DNA of 64,000 nucleotides from an uncultured Flavobacteriaceae bacterium (GCA_947500385.1 CANMSA010000001.1:186001-250000); one strand, 5' to 3'; counted from the first letter of the stretch, positions 44,335 to 54,201 are shown. Notes: generated from the letters alone by a model not told the origin. A program made the numbers and translations.

Positions 44335-45285
44335 TTATAATAGCCCCCTCCCCATTTTGTTAAGTTTCCCTTCGACCTTATATTCCTTCACCAATTTATC
44401 CAAAATACCATTGATGAAAATACTGCTCTTCGGGGTGGAATATTCCTTTGCAATTTCTAGAAATTCGTTGATGGTCACCTTTTCCGGTATGGATGGGAAA
44501 TTCAATAACTCACAAATCGCCATTTTTAACAAAATACCATCTATTTCGGCAATTCTGTCTTTATCCCAATTAGGGGTCTTGCCTTCTATTTCCTTTTCCC
44601 ATTGCGCATTGTTCAACAAGGTTTTCGTCAATAATTTTTGGGCGAACACCAAATCTTCCTGGTCCTTGAGTAATTTGGGAAGAAAAAACGATTCGCTTTC
44701 CTTTTCTTTCACCTTTTTCAAACGCTTCAGCAAAAAGGTGTTCACGATCGGCAAATCGTCTACCCATGTAAGTTTATCGTCCTCAAAGTATTCGTAGATT
44801 TTCTCATTCGGGGCGATAACTTCTCTAAAAAGCGCTATGACCAGGTTTTTATCCTCCTCATAGTGCTGCGTTTCGGAATGCATATACGCATCGTACAGGT
44901 CACTTTTTAAAATAGCACCGTATATTAATTTGACATACTCCTCGTTCAGATACCAATGCTGTAACTTTCGATCGGTAAGGGTTTCCCTTAACCGTTTATT
45001 GCCCGCTAATTGTGTTAGGAGCCTATTCTGTATGAATTTATGATTGTTGGGATATTGATCGGCATCCGTATCGAGATATCGTTTTGAAGAACGTTCCAAC
45101 TGGTCCGTAGCACGCTGATGCACCTCGATCAAAAGGCTTAGCATTAGGAGGTATAGGGTATACATATTCTCGATACTTGCGTTGAGAAATTTTTCCTGTT
45201 TTTCCAACGAATCATCCTTGGATTGGGTCAATGCATAAATACACTGCATTACTTTTACCCGGATATGCCTTCTTGTTAACATGCT
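44335..45285 (-). CDS. nusB: Transcription antitermination factor NusB, long flavobacterial form
   Basis: NusB binds the boxA RNA with NusE to promote antitermination on rRNA operons. The protein has 316 residues, about twice the usual 140. Only the C-terminal half (EKEIEGKTPNWDKDRIAEIDGILLKMAICELLNFPSIPEKVTINEFLEIAKEY) is the canonical NusB fold; the N-terminal part starts MLTRRHIRVKVMQCIYALTQS and adds a long helical insertion. This long form is normal in flavobacteria. The start at 45285 is preferred because the -7 box at 45324 puts the transcript start near 45317, after the alternative ATG at 45327. Confidence 0.93.
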   Translation of the reverse strand, partial: SMLTRRHIRVKVMQCIYALTQSKDDSLEKQEKFLNASIENMYTLYLLMLSLLIEVHQRATDQLERSSKRYLDTDADQYPNNHKFIQNRLLTQLAGNKRLRETLTDRKLQHWYLNEEYVKLIYGAILKSDLYDAYMHSETQHYEEDKNLVIALFREVIAPNEKIYEYFEDDKLTWVDDLPIVNTFLLKRLKKVKEKESESFFLPKLLKDQEDLVFAQKLLTKTLLNNAQWEKEIEGKTPNWDKDRIAEIDGILLKMAICELLNFPSIPEKVTINEFLEIAKEYSTPKSSIFINGILDKLVKEYKVEGKLNKMGRGLL

Positions 45286-45323
45286 AAAGACCTTTACTAG
45301 AATTGGGTTTGATAGATACGGCT

Positions 45324-45332
45324 GCAAAAATA
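45324..45332 (-). promoter_or_regulatory. -7 box (TATTTTTGC) of nusB
   Basis: TATTTTTGC on the minus strand, 39 bases upstream of the chosen nusB start. It supports 45285 rather than 45327 as the start codon. Confidence 0.6.
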
Positions 45333-45448
45333 GGAATCTATTTCCAATACAGACCCCTCCCTTCGTCCTTTCTCACAAAAAGAATTTAAAGTAGCGGATA
45401 GCGGCCCTCCCATGGGGTCGATTGAAATTACATCTTTAAGTTTTTCTT

Positions 45449-45457
45449 TACATTTGC
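45449..45457 (+). promoter_or_regulatory. -7 box (TACATTTGC) of the ABC exporter gene
   Basis: TACATTTGC lies 56 bases upstream of the ABC exporter start codon at 45513. Confidence 0.55.
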
Positions 45458-45512
45458 CCCTTGTGAGGTACTGGCAACAGGCCTATCTTTACCGTTTTAG
45501 CCAAACCCTTGA

Positions 45513-47267
45513 ATGAAAGAACTCAAACACCTCAATAAATACTTCAAAAAATACTGGCTCAAACTGCTCCTTGGAGTCATCATTACCATTATCGCTCGCA
45601 TTTTTTCCCTAGTAATGCCCTCTTATGTAAAAAAATCAATAGAGGTTATTGAAAACTATAGTAGCCAGAAAATAGTAGCGTCTTTGGCCAGGGAGTTATT
45701 ATTGGAGTATATCTTGATTATTCTGGCCACCGCCCTACTATCGGGTTTGTTTACTTTTCTGATGCGTCAAACCATTATAAACGTATCGCGCTACATAGAA
45801 TATGACCTTAAGAACGAAGTATTTGATCATTACCAGTTCTTAAACCTGAATTTCTACAAAAAAAACAGAACGGGTGATTTGATGAGCCGCATTAGCGAGG
45901 ATATCAACCAAGTACGCATGTACGCAGGGCCGGCCATTATGTATGGTATGAACGCGCTTACGCTTTTCGCATGCCTTATTCCCCTAATGTTCATCAAGGC
46001 TCCCACCCTGGCGTTTTACACGATTGTGCCCTTCCCCCTGTTGTCGTTTTTGATTTACAAGATCAGTAAGATCATTCATAAAAGAAGTACCAAGGTGCAG
46101 GAGTTTCTCGCAAAACTATCCACCTATACGCAGGAGCGTTTTTCGGGCGTAGCGGTTATCAAAGCCTATGGTTTGGAACCTAGGATTCATTCAGAGGTAG
46201 AACGTTTGGCCAACGAAGGGAAAGATAAAAGCGTAAACCTTGCAAAGGTTGATGCGTGGTTTTTTCCGCTCATGCTTTTCATGATCGGGGTCAGTAATAT
46301 TTTTGTCATCTATATCGGGGGCAGACAATACATTAGCGGGGAAATAGCATCGATCGGCATCATAGCCGAGTTCATATTATATGTGAACATGCTTACGTGG
46401 CCCGTTGCCATTGTGGGTTGGCTCACATCGATCGTACAGAGGGCCGAGGCGTCCCAGAAACGCATCAACGAGTTTTTGAAGGAAGTACCTGAAATTAAAA
46501 ACGAGGTTGACGCGGATACGCCCGTTCAGGGAAAAATAGAATTTCGGGAGGTTACTTTCACCTATGAGGATACGAACATAACAGCACTTCGCAACCTATC
46601 CTTTACCATTAATAAAGGAGAAACAATCGCCATTTTGGGTAAGACCGGGTCCGGAAAATCCACTATTTTAGAACTAATAGCCCGTTTATATGATGTAAGT
46701 TCAGGGACCATTTTAATTGACGACGTCCCCATTCAAGAACTAAACCTATTTGATCTTAGGGCGGCGATCGGCACCGTACCGCAAGATGCCTTTTTGTTTT
46801 CGGATACGATCAGCAATAACATCAAATTTGGAAAAGACGATGCTACGGACGAGGAAGTAGCGCAAATGGCAAAAAATGCGGTAGTTCATGAGAACATCAT
46901 GGGCTTTTCGAAACAATACGAGACCGTGTTGGGCGAACGTGGCATTACCTTAAGCGGAGGGCAAAAACAGCGGGTTTCCATCGCCAGGGCCCTGTTAAAA
47001 GATCCGGAGATTTATTTATTCGACGATTGTTTATCTGCCGTGGATACCGAAACGGAAGAGGAAATTTTAAACAATTTGAAACGTGCTTCCGAGGACCGAA
47101 CCACCCTTATCGTGAGTCACAGGGTATCCTCTGCAAAAAATGCCGACAATATTTTGGTTTTGGAAGATGGGCAATTGATGCAGCAAGGGACACATGATGA
47201 ATTGAATGCGGTGAATGGGTACTACCAAGAACTTTACCAGAATCAACTATCCGAGAAAGAAAACTAA
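45513..47267 (+). CDS. ABC exporter, fused permease and ATPase (MsbA/multidrug type)
   Basis: This 584-residue half-transporter works as a homodimer or heterodimer. Six transmembrane helices lie in residues about 15-320, and the nucleotide-binding domain at about 345-575 has Walker A GKTGSGKST, the Q-loop near VPQDAFLF, signature LSGGQKQR, Walker B IYLFDDCLSAVD and H-loop SHR. It exports lipids, drugs or peptides; the substrate is not evident. The gene is followed 78 bases later by the PUR-alpha-like gene. Confidence 0.95.
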   Translation: MKELKHLNKYFKKYWLKLLLGVIITIIARIFSLVMPSYVKKSIEVIENYSSQKIVASLARELLLEYILIILATALLSGLFTFLMRQTIINVSRYIEYDLKNEVFDHYQFLNLNFYKKNRTGDLMSRISEDINQVRMYAGPAIMYGMNALTLFACLIPLMFIKAPTLAFYTIVPFPLLSFLIYKISKIIHKRSTKVQEFLAKLSTYTQERFSGVAVIKAYGLEPRIHSEVERLANEGKDKSVNLAKVDAWFFPLMLFMIGVSNIFVIYIGGRQYISGEIASIGIIAEFILYVNMLTWPVAIVGWLTSIVQRAEASQKRINEFLKEVPEIKNEVDADTPVQGKIEFREVTFTYEDTNITALRNLSFTINKGETIAILGKTGSGKSTILELIARLYDVSSGTILIDDVPIQELNLFDLRAAIGTVPQDAFLFSDTISNNIKFGKDDATDEEVAQMAKNAVVHENIMGFSKQYETVLGERGITLSGGQKQRVSIARALLKDPEIYLFDDCLSAVDTETEEEILNNLKRASEDRTTLIVSHRVSSAKNADNILVLEDGQLMQQGTHDELNAVNGYYQELYQNQLSEKEN

Positions 47268-47345
47268 AAAATTGTTGTCCGATACACATTTTTTTTCCAT
47301 TTTTGGTGGATTAACACTTTTTTAAGTAACTAGACACTACAGAAA

Positions 47346-47729
47346 ATGAGCGAAAGACACCATGAGGATCAGGAAGAAATTTATTCCAAAGTCCTACGCG
47401 CAGGAAGAAGAACCTATTTTTTTGATGTTAGAAGCACAAAAGCCGGAGATTATTATTTGACCATTACAGAAAGTAAGAAGTTTACCCACGATGACGGTTC
47501 TTTCCATTATAAGAAACACAAAATTTATCTTTACAAAGAAGATTTTGAGGCCTTCCGCGAACATGTATCCGAGATGATGGACTATATCATAGACGAGAAA
47601 GGAACAGAGGTAATATCTGAACGACACCAAAAAGACTTTAAAAAAGAGGAAGAATCGAACGTTGCGCCGAACGAGGAGGTCGCACCGACGACCGATAGTT
47701 TTACCGATGTCGACTTTGACGATATTTGA
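47346..47729 (+). CDS. PUR-alpha-like (DUF3276) nucleic-acid-binding protein
   Basis: This 127-residue protein has a single PUR domain in its first 90 residues: VLRAGRRTYFFDVRSTKAGDYYLTITESKK, KHKIYLYKEDFEAF, followed by an acidic tail (EESNVAPNEEVAPTTDSFTDVDFDDI). DUF3276 proteins are Bacteroidota PUR homologues with single-strand DNA/RNA-binding character. A perfect terminator follows. Confidence 0.9.
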   Translation: MSERHHEDQEEIYSKVLRAGRRTYFFDVRSTKAGDYYLTITESKKFTHDDGSFHYKKHKIYLYKEDFEAFREHVSEMMDYIIDEKGTEVISERHQKDFKKEEESNVAPNEEVAPTTDSFTDVDFDDI

Positions 47730-47755
47730 GCTACCCACCGATAAACTAATTTCAA

Positions 47756-47787
47756 AACGCCCTGTAAGTTACAGGGCGTTTTTTTAT
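47756..47787 (+). terminator. Rho-independent terminator
   Basis: AACGCCCTGTAA and TTACAGGGCGTT form a perfect 12-bp stem, followed by TTTTTTTA. It ends the DUF3276 transcript and lies about 50 bases before the M14 peptidase start. Confidence 0.9.
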
Positions 47788-47837
47788 ATTTACCCTGACC
47801 GTTTTTGAATGCTGGTCACCTGCTAAACCATGCCAAA

Positions 47838-50363
47838 ATGAAAAAAAATTGCCTCTTTGTTCTCTTAATGCTCTGCACCTATATCTACGGTCAAGAAACG
47901 CTCGATTTAAGTTATTACCTGCCACAAGATGTTCGTTACAACGAAGCGATCCCGACACCGAAAGATGTGATTGGCCATGAGGTTGGAGAATGGCATGTAA
48001 CCCATGACAAGCTTCAATTTTACATGAAGACCCTGGCCGCGGCGAGCGACCGAATAAGCATTGAAGATCGCGGAGAGACCTTTGAAGGAAGACCCATCCT
48101 ATTATTGACCATTACATCCCCAAAAAATCATCGGAACATTGAAAAACTAAGGGAAGATCATATTGCCTTGACCGAAAATGGCGGGGGTACCAAAAACCTT
48201 TTGGACATGCCTTTGGTGGTCTACCAAGGTTTCTCGATCCATGGGAACGAACCAAGCGGTGCCAATGCAGGTTTGGCTTATGCCTATTATTTGGCGGCGG
48301 CCGAAGGTCCTGAAATAACGGCTATTCTCGACAATACGGTTATTCTGCTAGACCCCTGTTACAATCCCGACGGACTGCAACGGTTTGCTTATTGGGCGAA
48401 TACCAATAAAAGCGGCAACCTAAATGCAGACCCCAACGAACGTGAATACCATGAGGTATGGCCAGGAGGGCGTACCAATCATTATTGGTTTGATATGAAC
48501 CGTGATTGGCTTCCCGTACAGCTACCAGAAAGTCGGGCCCGAATCAAAAGTTTCCACAAGTGGCTTCCAAATATCCTGACCGATCATCACGAAATGGGCA
48601 CCAATTCTACCTTCTTTTATCAACCGGGAGTACCTAGTAGAGTGCATCCATTAACGCCCAAGATGAATCAAGAATTAACCGCTGAGATAGGTACCTACCA
48701 CGCCAAGGCCCTTGATAAAATCGGCTCTTTGTACTACTCTGAAGAAGGGTATGATGATTATTACTACGGTAAGGGGTCTACCTTCCCCGATGTAAACGGT
48801 TCAATCGGCATTCTCTTTGAGCAAGGTAGTTCCAGAGGACATATTCAAGAAAGCGAGAATGGTATTTTGACATTTCCCTTTACGATACGAAACCAATTTA
48901 CCACCGCCTTGTCCACCATAGAAGCGGCCAAAAATATGCGGACAAAAATTCTAGCCTACCAGCGCGACTTTTATGCCGGTTTACGGAGTGAGGGCGCTAA
49001 AAGCAAAACCAAGGCCATTGTTTTTGGTGATAGCAAGGATGTTGCCAAAACTTGGCACCTAGCTGAGATATTAGACCGCCACGGTATTGTTTTTCATGAA
49101 CTCGCAAAGGATGCTACCCTTGGGGGCAAGGCCTATAAAAAAGGGAGCAGCTATGTGATCCCGATGAATCAAAAGAACCCGAGGTTGATCAAAGCAATGT
49201 TTGAAAAAAGAACCTCTTTTACCGATAGCTTGTTTTACGATGTCTCGGCTTGGACATTTCCCTTATCATTCAATGTAGACCATACCGAACTTTCTTCATT
49301 GATCAATGCTGGGCCCCAAGTGACCGATTTAAGACCACTGAACGGTGGTGCCGATCGTGAAAGTAAGTATGCCTATTTATTTGAATGGCATGAGTATTAT
49401 ACGCCCAAGGCACTTAATGCAATTGTGAATAAAGGAATCAGGGCCAAAGTTGCGAAAACACCCTTCACTCTTGAAGGGCGTTTGTACGACTATGGAACAA
49501 TTATGGTTCCCGTGCAGAACCAGGAGTTATCGTCTGAAGAGCTCTATGCATTCCTGAATCAGGTGGCGATTGACAGTAAAATTCGGATTACCGCGGTAAG
49601 TACGGGACTTACAAGAGGAATTGATTTGGGAAGCAATGATTTTGACACGGTGAAGAAGCAGAAAGTGGCCATTTTAGTGGGAGATGGTATCCGTTCCTAC
49701 GATGCCGGGGAAATCTGGCACCTTTTCGACACCCGATACCAGATAAAACTAACGAAAATTGATCTCTCCTATTTCGGAAGAACGGACCTTAGCGAGTATA
49801 CCGATATCATCATTCCCAGTTCTTGGGGTGGCAGTGCATTGAACAAGTCAAATGCGCTTAAGTTGAAAGAATGGGTAAAAAAAGGGGGAACCCTGATCGG
49901 GTATCGCAATATCGTCAACTGGTTCAGTAAGAATGATCTGATGAAACTAACCTTTAAAAAAGACAGCTTGGTCGCTAAAAACGTTTCTTTTGAACAGAAA
50001 AGGGATTTTAACGGGGCCCAGGTAACCGGTGGTGCTATTTTTGAAGCCATACTTGACCGCTCCCATCCCATCAATTTTGGATATAAAAATAACCGCCTTG
50101 CGCTTTTCAGAAACACCAACATCTATGTGAAACCTGACAAAGATAGCTACGACAATCCCATACAGTATACGAACAACCCCTTGCTCAGCGGTTACATTTC
50201 CGAGGAAAACGAAGCCTTGATCAAAAATAGTGTTCCTTTTCAAGTGCAACGTATGGGGCGTGGGCGTGTCATTGGTTTTACCGATAATACCAATTTTCGG
50301 GCTTTTTGGTACGGTACGAACAAGTTGTTGATGAATGCCATATTTTTTGGGCCAATGATGTAA
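47838..50363 (+). CDS. M14-family zinc carboxypeptidase, exported
   Basis: This exported protein of 841 residues, from MKKNCLFVLLMLCTYIYGQ (47838), has a signal peptide. The M14 catalytic domain holds the zinc motif H..E in YQGFSIHGNEPSG (approximate residue 135), the HHEMG region (TDHHEMGTNSTFFYQPG) and WFDMNRDWLPVQLPESRA. A long C-terminal region follows, with a glutamine-amidotransferase-like segment (VAILVGDGIRSYDAGEIWHLFD). The 11 upstream codons in the same frame lack signal-peptide character and include the terminator region. It probably degrades peptides outside the cytoplasm. Confidence 0.9.
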   Translation: MKKNCLFVLLMLCTYIYGQETLDLSYYLPQDVRYNEAIPTPKDVIGHEVGEWHVTHDKLQFYMKTLAAASDRISIEDRGETFEGRPILLLTITSPKNHRNIEKLREDHIALTENGGGTKNLLDMPLVVYQGFSIHGNEPSGANAGLAYAYYLAAAEGPEITAILDNTVILLDPCYNPDGLQRFAYWANTNKSGNLNADPNEREYHEVWPGGRTNHYWFDMNRDWLPVQLPESRARIKSFHKWLPNILTDHHEMGTNSTFFYQPGVPSRVHPLTPKMNQELTAEIGTYHAKALDKIGSLYYSEEGYDDYYYGKGSTFPDVNGSIGILFEQGSSRGHIQESENGILTFPFTIRNQFTTALSTIEAAKNMRTKILAYQRDFYAGLRSEGAKSKTKAIVFGDSKDVAKTWHLAEILDRHGIVFHELAKDATLGGKAYKKGSSYVIPMNQKNPRLIKAMFEKRTSFTDSLFYDVSAWTFPLSFNVDHTELSSLINAGPQVTDLRPLNGGADRESKYAYLFEWHEYYTPKALNAIVNKGIRAKVAKTPFTLEGRLYDYGTIMVPVQNQELSSEELYAFLNQVAIDSKIRITAVSTGLTRGIDLGSNDFDTVKKQKVAILVGDGIRSYDAGEIWHLFDTRYQIKLTKIDLSYFGRTDLSEYTDIIIPSSWGGSALNKSNALKLKEWVKKGGTLIGYRNIVNWFSKNDLMKLTFKKDSLVAKNVSFEQKRDFNGAQVTGGAIFEAILDRSHPINFGYKNNRLALFRNTNIYVKPDKDSYDNPIQYTNNPLLSGYISEENEALIKNSVPFQVQRMGRGRVIGFTDNTNFRAFWYGTNKLLMNAIFFGPMM

Positions 50364-50376
50364 AATACCATTACCG

Positions 50377-50943
50377 TTACATGCCTCTGATCCTGCTCAA
50401 GGTTTCTTGGGAAATACCTAGGTATGAGGCTATACTCTCCAACGAGGTACGTTGAAATATTTCAGGATGTTCTTTGAACAATTTATCATACTTTTCTTTG
50501 GCAGTGAGTTTTCGTAAATCAGTGGCAATCGCACCTGCCCTTAGAAAATAATCCTCGATTATTTTACGCCCAACAATGTTAAACTCTAGATGTTCCTTAT
50601 ATAATTGTTGCAAATGCCCGTATGTCAGCACCCACATGGTACATTCTTCGTTTGTTTTTATATACTCTACCGATGGGGCTTGTCTTAAAAATGACTCCAA
50701 AGATGTTACCAAGTCATTTTCCTGCCAAAACCAAGAAGTTATTTCAACATTGTTTACAAGATAAGATCCTTTTGCAAAGCCTTTTTCCATAAAATAAAGA
50801 TGCTCGCATACCTCTCCCGGACGCAATAGAACCGTTCCTTTTGCAAAAGTTTCCTTCGATACCATGCCTTGAAGTTCCAAAAGCACCGAATCTGAAAGGG
50901 GATGAAAATAGTTTAAAAGGTCAATCAAATTGTTCATACCCAA
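50377..50943 (-). CDS. Crp/Fnr-family transcriptional regulator
   Basis: This 188-residue regulator has an N-terminal cyclic-nucleotide-binding beta-roll (TVLLRPGEVCEHLYFMEKGFAKGSY) and a short C-terminal helix-turn-helix (IASYLGISQETLSRIRG). It lacks the [4Fe-4S] cysteine set of Fnr, so it is more like the short CRP-type flavobacterial regulators. The start MGMNNLID may be three residues late or early. It is monocistronic, and the signal it responds to is unknown. Confidence 0.9.
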   Translation of the reverse strand: MGMNNLIDLLNYFHPLSDSVLLELQGMVSKETFAKGTVLLRPGEVCEHLYFMEKGFAKGSYLVNNVEITSWFWQENDLVTSLESFLRQAPSVEYIKTNEECTMWVLTYGHLQQLYKEHLEFNIVGRKIIEDYFLRAGAIATDLRKLTAKEKYDKLFKEHPEIFQRTSLESIASYLGISQETLSRIRGM

Positions 50944-51115
50944 ATTTTCACTACTAAGCTACTTTATCAACTAAGTATAAAACTAGTCATAGTTTATGGG
51001 TTTTTCAATTGACATTTGTCAAAAAACACCGATAAAACCTCGCTTTTCAATAGATTCTGTACTTTTTTATGGCCACTATCGTTTGCCCCATTATGAACCC
51101 ATTTAAAATACTTTT

Positions 51116-51808
51116 ATGAAAAACTATGTTCAAAAAACGTTGCAGATTCTATTTCTTTGTTTTTTAATAACCGGTTGTGAATCGGAAAGCTCGGCGGATG
51201 TAAGTCAAGATCGTATTTATGCCGCCTATGGTGCTTTATATGATGAATTTCAAGACCTTACCATCATAAACGTTACTTTCTCATTAGGAAATTATAATGG
51301 TACTCGATTGGAACTTGCAGAAGGCGCAACCCTCCTGTTCAATGATAGAGAAGTACCCTTTTTAACAGGGCTGGGATATTACGAGTTAAAGTTACCCGGT
51401 TTCGTTCAAGAAGGTACCTTTGTGTATACCGATTTGGACGGACAGTTATTCACAAACAACCTTCGTATTCGCACTATTGACTTTACGGAGGGTACACCCA
51501 CGACCATCGATAGGGCCCAATCCTATGAAATCACATGGGAAGGGGAACCGGTAGGTAATGGAGATTCTTCGGTGGTCGCTAGTATTATTCCCAATAACTT
51601 GGGAGAATCAAAGTTTTTTCCACAAACAGACGATGGCGCCACTTCGGTATTATTGACTCCCAACTTTTTGGGAACTATTGCCGATGCTCAAGGCGGTTCC
51701 ATGGTACTGGAACGTTTTGATGTTTCGATCGCCGCGAGTGCCTCGTCGGCAGGAGGCTTGGTTACGGCACGGTACCGTCCAAAATCTATTACAATTACCA
51801 TTGAATAA
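51116..51808 (+). CDS. Lipoprotein of unknown function
   Basis: This 230-residue protein has a lipobox (FLITGC, Cys21), so it is outer-membrane or periplasmic. The domain is beta-rich, with repeats of alternating Ser/Thr/Asp and short hydrophobic runs, and has no recognised family: GALYDEFQDLTIINVTFSLGN, YELKLPGFVQEGTFVYTDLDG. It is the only gene of its transcript, followed by a perfect hairpin. Confidence 0.65.
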   Translation: MKNYVQKTLQILFLCFLITGCESESSADVSQDRIYAAYGALYDEFQDLTIINVTFSLGNYNGTRLELAEGATLLFNDREVPFLTGLGYYELKLPGFVQEGTFVYTDLDGQLFTNNLRIRTIDFTEGTPTTIDRAQSYEITWEGEPVGNGDSSVVASIIPNNLGESKFFPQTDDGATSVLLTPNFLGTIADAQGGSMVLERFDVSIAASASSAGGLVTARYRPKSITITIE

Positions 51809-51823
51809 CGATGGTATATTGGA

Positions 51824-51863
51824 GTAAAAAATCGTTTCACCTTTTGGCGCGGCGATTTTTTAC
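51824..51863. terminator. Bidirectional terminator
   Basis: GTAAAAAATCG and CGATTTTTTAC form a perfect 11-bp stem around an 18-base loop, with T-tracts on both strands. It lies between the lipoprotein and the converging acyltransferase gene. Confidence 0.75.
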
Positions 51864-51891
51864 GATTCCATGGCCACAAACTTTAAAAACG

Positions 51892-52941
51892 CTAAGGTTG
51901 GGCGAATTTAACATACATCCCATTAAAGATGAAAAGAATGGCCACCACTAGCGAACCCATGAAGGCCGTATCTACTTCAGTGATTATGAGAAATAGCGAT
52001 AGATAGAACAAGGGCATTGCCAACAAAGCCAAGGTAAACCGCATGGTACCGGTAAACTCTGGCTCCCAGACCTTGGGTTTTATCCATCCCCACCAGAGCA
52101 AGACTACGGGCAAGTTTAAAACAACAAACAACCCTTTGAACAGTTGCTTCATCATCCTAGAAGGTTTTTTTTCGTTTGCGGTAGTATTCAATCTATCAAT
52201 CCTCTCAATGCGCGCGTTTACCTGGGAAGGCTTCAAGTAATCGACTTTCAAGGCATCTAACTTTTTTTCGATCCGATCATAGTCGCCTTCATGCTCAATA
52301 TGGGTCGTAAGGTTTTTTAAATTGGTAGTGATCGTATTTTTGACCGCATGGGTCGACCGCAACAAATCGGTCTTATCATAGAGCGGGAGTACCGGAATAC
52401 GGTCCCCAAAACAAATGGCTACTTGATCCGGAAACCCCGAATTGGTCTTGTAGTTTAAACCGACGGGGATCATTTGTATATCCAATTCCGGATTTTCATT
52501 CAAAGTACCAAAAAGAATGCGTGTAAAACCTTTGCTCAGCGGGCGTACGCGTCTTTTAATATGATGGTTCGCCTCCGGGAACATTAAAATAGCTTGATTC
52601 TTCTTCAATAGGGATGCGCAATGGGCAAAAACCGCCTCATTATTCTTCAATGCGTGTCGCCCATCTCGAATGCGGTAAATCGGAATCATTTGCAGGTACG
52701 CAAAAAACCGCTTGAGCAATGGTTTTTTGAATACGTCGGAGCGAGTTAAAAAAAAGGGTTTTCTACCACAATCTACCGCTAGTAGCAGTACATCGAGCAA
52801 GGCGCTTTGATGGTTGGGTAAAAACATTACGGGTTTGTCCTTGGGAACCTTTTCAAGACCTGACACCACTATTTTGCCATAATAGAGATGTAATCCTATT
52901 TTAATCCAATACTTTAGTAAGACATACCCCAAATTCCTCAC
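51892..52941 (-). CDS. 1-acyl-glycerol-3-phosphate O-acyltransferase (PlsC-like)
   Basis: This 349-residue membrane-associated acyltransferase transfers a fatty-acyl group to lysophosphatidic acid or related acceptors. The catalytic block is PNHQSALLDVLL (NHxxxxxD, one residue longer than the canonical HX4D but common in Bacteroidota) and the substrate block MFPEANHH. Three C-terminal hydrophobic segments follow. The frame extends 27 codons further to 53022, inside the symporter gene. I prefer GTG at 52941 because it overlaps the symporter stop as GTGA, typical of coupled translation. Confidence 0.82.
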   Translation of the reverse strand: MRNLGYVLLKYWIKIGLHLYYGKIVVSGLEKVPKDKPVMFLPNHQSALLDVLLLAVDCGRKPFFLTRSDVFKKPLLKRFFAYLQMIPIYRIRDGRHALKNNEAVFAHCASLLKKNQAILMFPEANHHIKRRVRPLSKGFTRILFGTLNENPELDIQMIPVGLNYKTNSGFPDQVAICFGDRIPVLPLYDKTDLLRSTHAVKNTITTNLKNLTTHIEHEGDYDRIEKKLDALKVDYLKPSQVNARIERIDRLNTTANEKKPSRMMKQLFKGLFVVLNLPVVLLWWGWIKPKVWEPEFTGTMRFTLALLAMPLFYLSLFLIITEVDTAFMGSLVVAILFIFNGMYVKFAQP

Positions 52942-53858
52942 GCTATTTTTTCGTTTACCGAAGGACCATACCCCCAGAAAGAGGCCAATAGCAATCCTGA
53001 AATCAGATGCCATATACCCCAAAAGGCGGCAATCAGGGCCATTCCCCCCAAGCCATCAAAAAAAGTAAAGATCAGGAGCAGTCCCAATCCTGAATTTTGG
53101 ATTCCGGTTTCTATGGTAACCGATTTGGTATCCCGACTCGAAAGTCCGAACCCTTTTGAAATTGAATAACCCGTACCAAAGGCTACTAGATTGTGTGCCA
53201 ATACGATCCAAAATATATAGAATATGTACTCCAAAAAAACATCTTTGTTCTGATACAGCGCCACCATGACCAACAGTATAAAAAACCATAGTGAAACCGT
53301 TTTTAGCACCTTGCCTATTTTTTTTGCCAAAACCGGCCTTAGGTGATTGATCCACATCCCCAGTACCAAAGGAATGCCCAAAAGCAACGCGACTATTTTC
53401 ACCATTTCAAAAGGGGAAACGGCAATATCTTTTAGTATGGCCGCAGAAGGAGCGTACAACGCACCCCAGAACTGAAGATTCACGGGGGTCATGATTACGG
53501 CCAGCACCGTTGCAACTGCTGTTAAACTAATTGATAGGGCGGTATTCCCTCTAGATAAATGAGTAATAAAATTGGAGAAGTTACCGCCGGGACAGGCAGC
53601 CACCATAGACATTCCCAAAGCCAAACTGGCCATTGGTTGTACAATCAAAACCAATACATACGTGCAGGCCGGTAGCAAGATAAACTGACTGAAAACCCCC
53701 ACCAAAATAGGTTTGGGTTTTTGGAAAAGAGCTTTGAAATCTTTTGGAGAGATTTCCAAGGCAATACCGAACATGACACAACCTAGGGCAATGTTCAGGA
53801 CCCATTGAGCTTCACTATCAAAATTCAGTTGTATGGTATCTAGTTGGTTATTGGTCAA
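52938..53858 (-). CDS. Bile acid:sodium symporter family protein
   Basis: This 306-residue integral membrane protein has about nine helices and matches the BASS fold: ALEISPKDFKALFQKPKPILVGVFSQF with the characteristic ACPGGNFSNFITHLSRGN in the middle and ETGIQNSGLGLLLIF near the end. It imports organic anions with sodium; the substrate is unknown. It is transcribed between the tRNA-binding protein and the acyltransferase, with 4-base overlaps on both sides of the operon order. Confidence 0.9.
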   Translation of the reverse strand: MTNNQLDTIQLNFDSEAQWVLNIALGCVMFGIALEISPKDFKALFQKPKPILVGVFSQFILLPACTYVLVLIVQPMASLALGMSMVAACPGGNFSNFITHLSRGNTALSISLTAVATVLAVIMTPVNLQFWGALYAPSAAILKDIAVSPFEMVKIVALLLGIPLVLGMWINHLRPVLAKKIGKVLKTVSLWFFILLVMVALYQNKDVFLEYIFYIFWIVLAHNLVAFGTGYSISKGFGLSSRDTKSVTIETGIQNSGLGLLLIFTFFDGLGGMALIAAFWGIWHLISGLLLASFWGYGPSVNEKIA

Positions 53859-53862
53859 ACAA

Positions 53863-54201
53863 TCAAGAAATTTTAAGTCCGTTGTATACGAAAGTTTCCG
53901 GCTGTAATAAGATTACATCCTTCCCATCGACAGCACCCAAGATAAGACATTCACTCATAAAATTGGCAATTTGTTTTTTTGGAAAGTTTACTACGGCGAT
54001 TACCTGTTTACGGATCAATGTATCTTTTTCATAACGCTCGGTCAACTGCGCCGAAGATTTTCGAATACCCGATTCGTTCCCAAAATCGATTTGTATCCGG
54101 GAGGCTGGGTTTCTTGCCTTGGGAAAATCAATTGCACTGATAATGGTACCTACCCGTAGGTCTATTTTTGAAAAGTCTTCCCCTGTAATCGTATGGTTCA
54201 T
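53863..54201 (-). CDS. tRNA-binding domain protein (CsaA-like)
   Basis: This 112-residue protein consists of a tRNA-binding OB-fold domain: FSKIDLRVGTIISAIDFPKARNPASRIQIDFG, with KQVIAVVNFPKKQIANFMSECLILGA. CsaA-type proteins bind tRNA and have been described as secretion-associated chaperones. It is the first gene of the operon with the symporter, ending 4 bases before it. Confidence 0.9.
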   Translation of the reverse strand: MNHTITGEDFSKIDLRVGTIISAIDFPKARNPASRIQIDFGNESGIRKSSAQLTERYEKDTLIRKQVIAVVNFPKKQIANFMSECLILGAVDGKDVILLQPETFVYNGLKIS

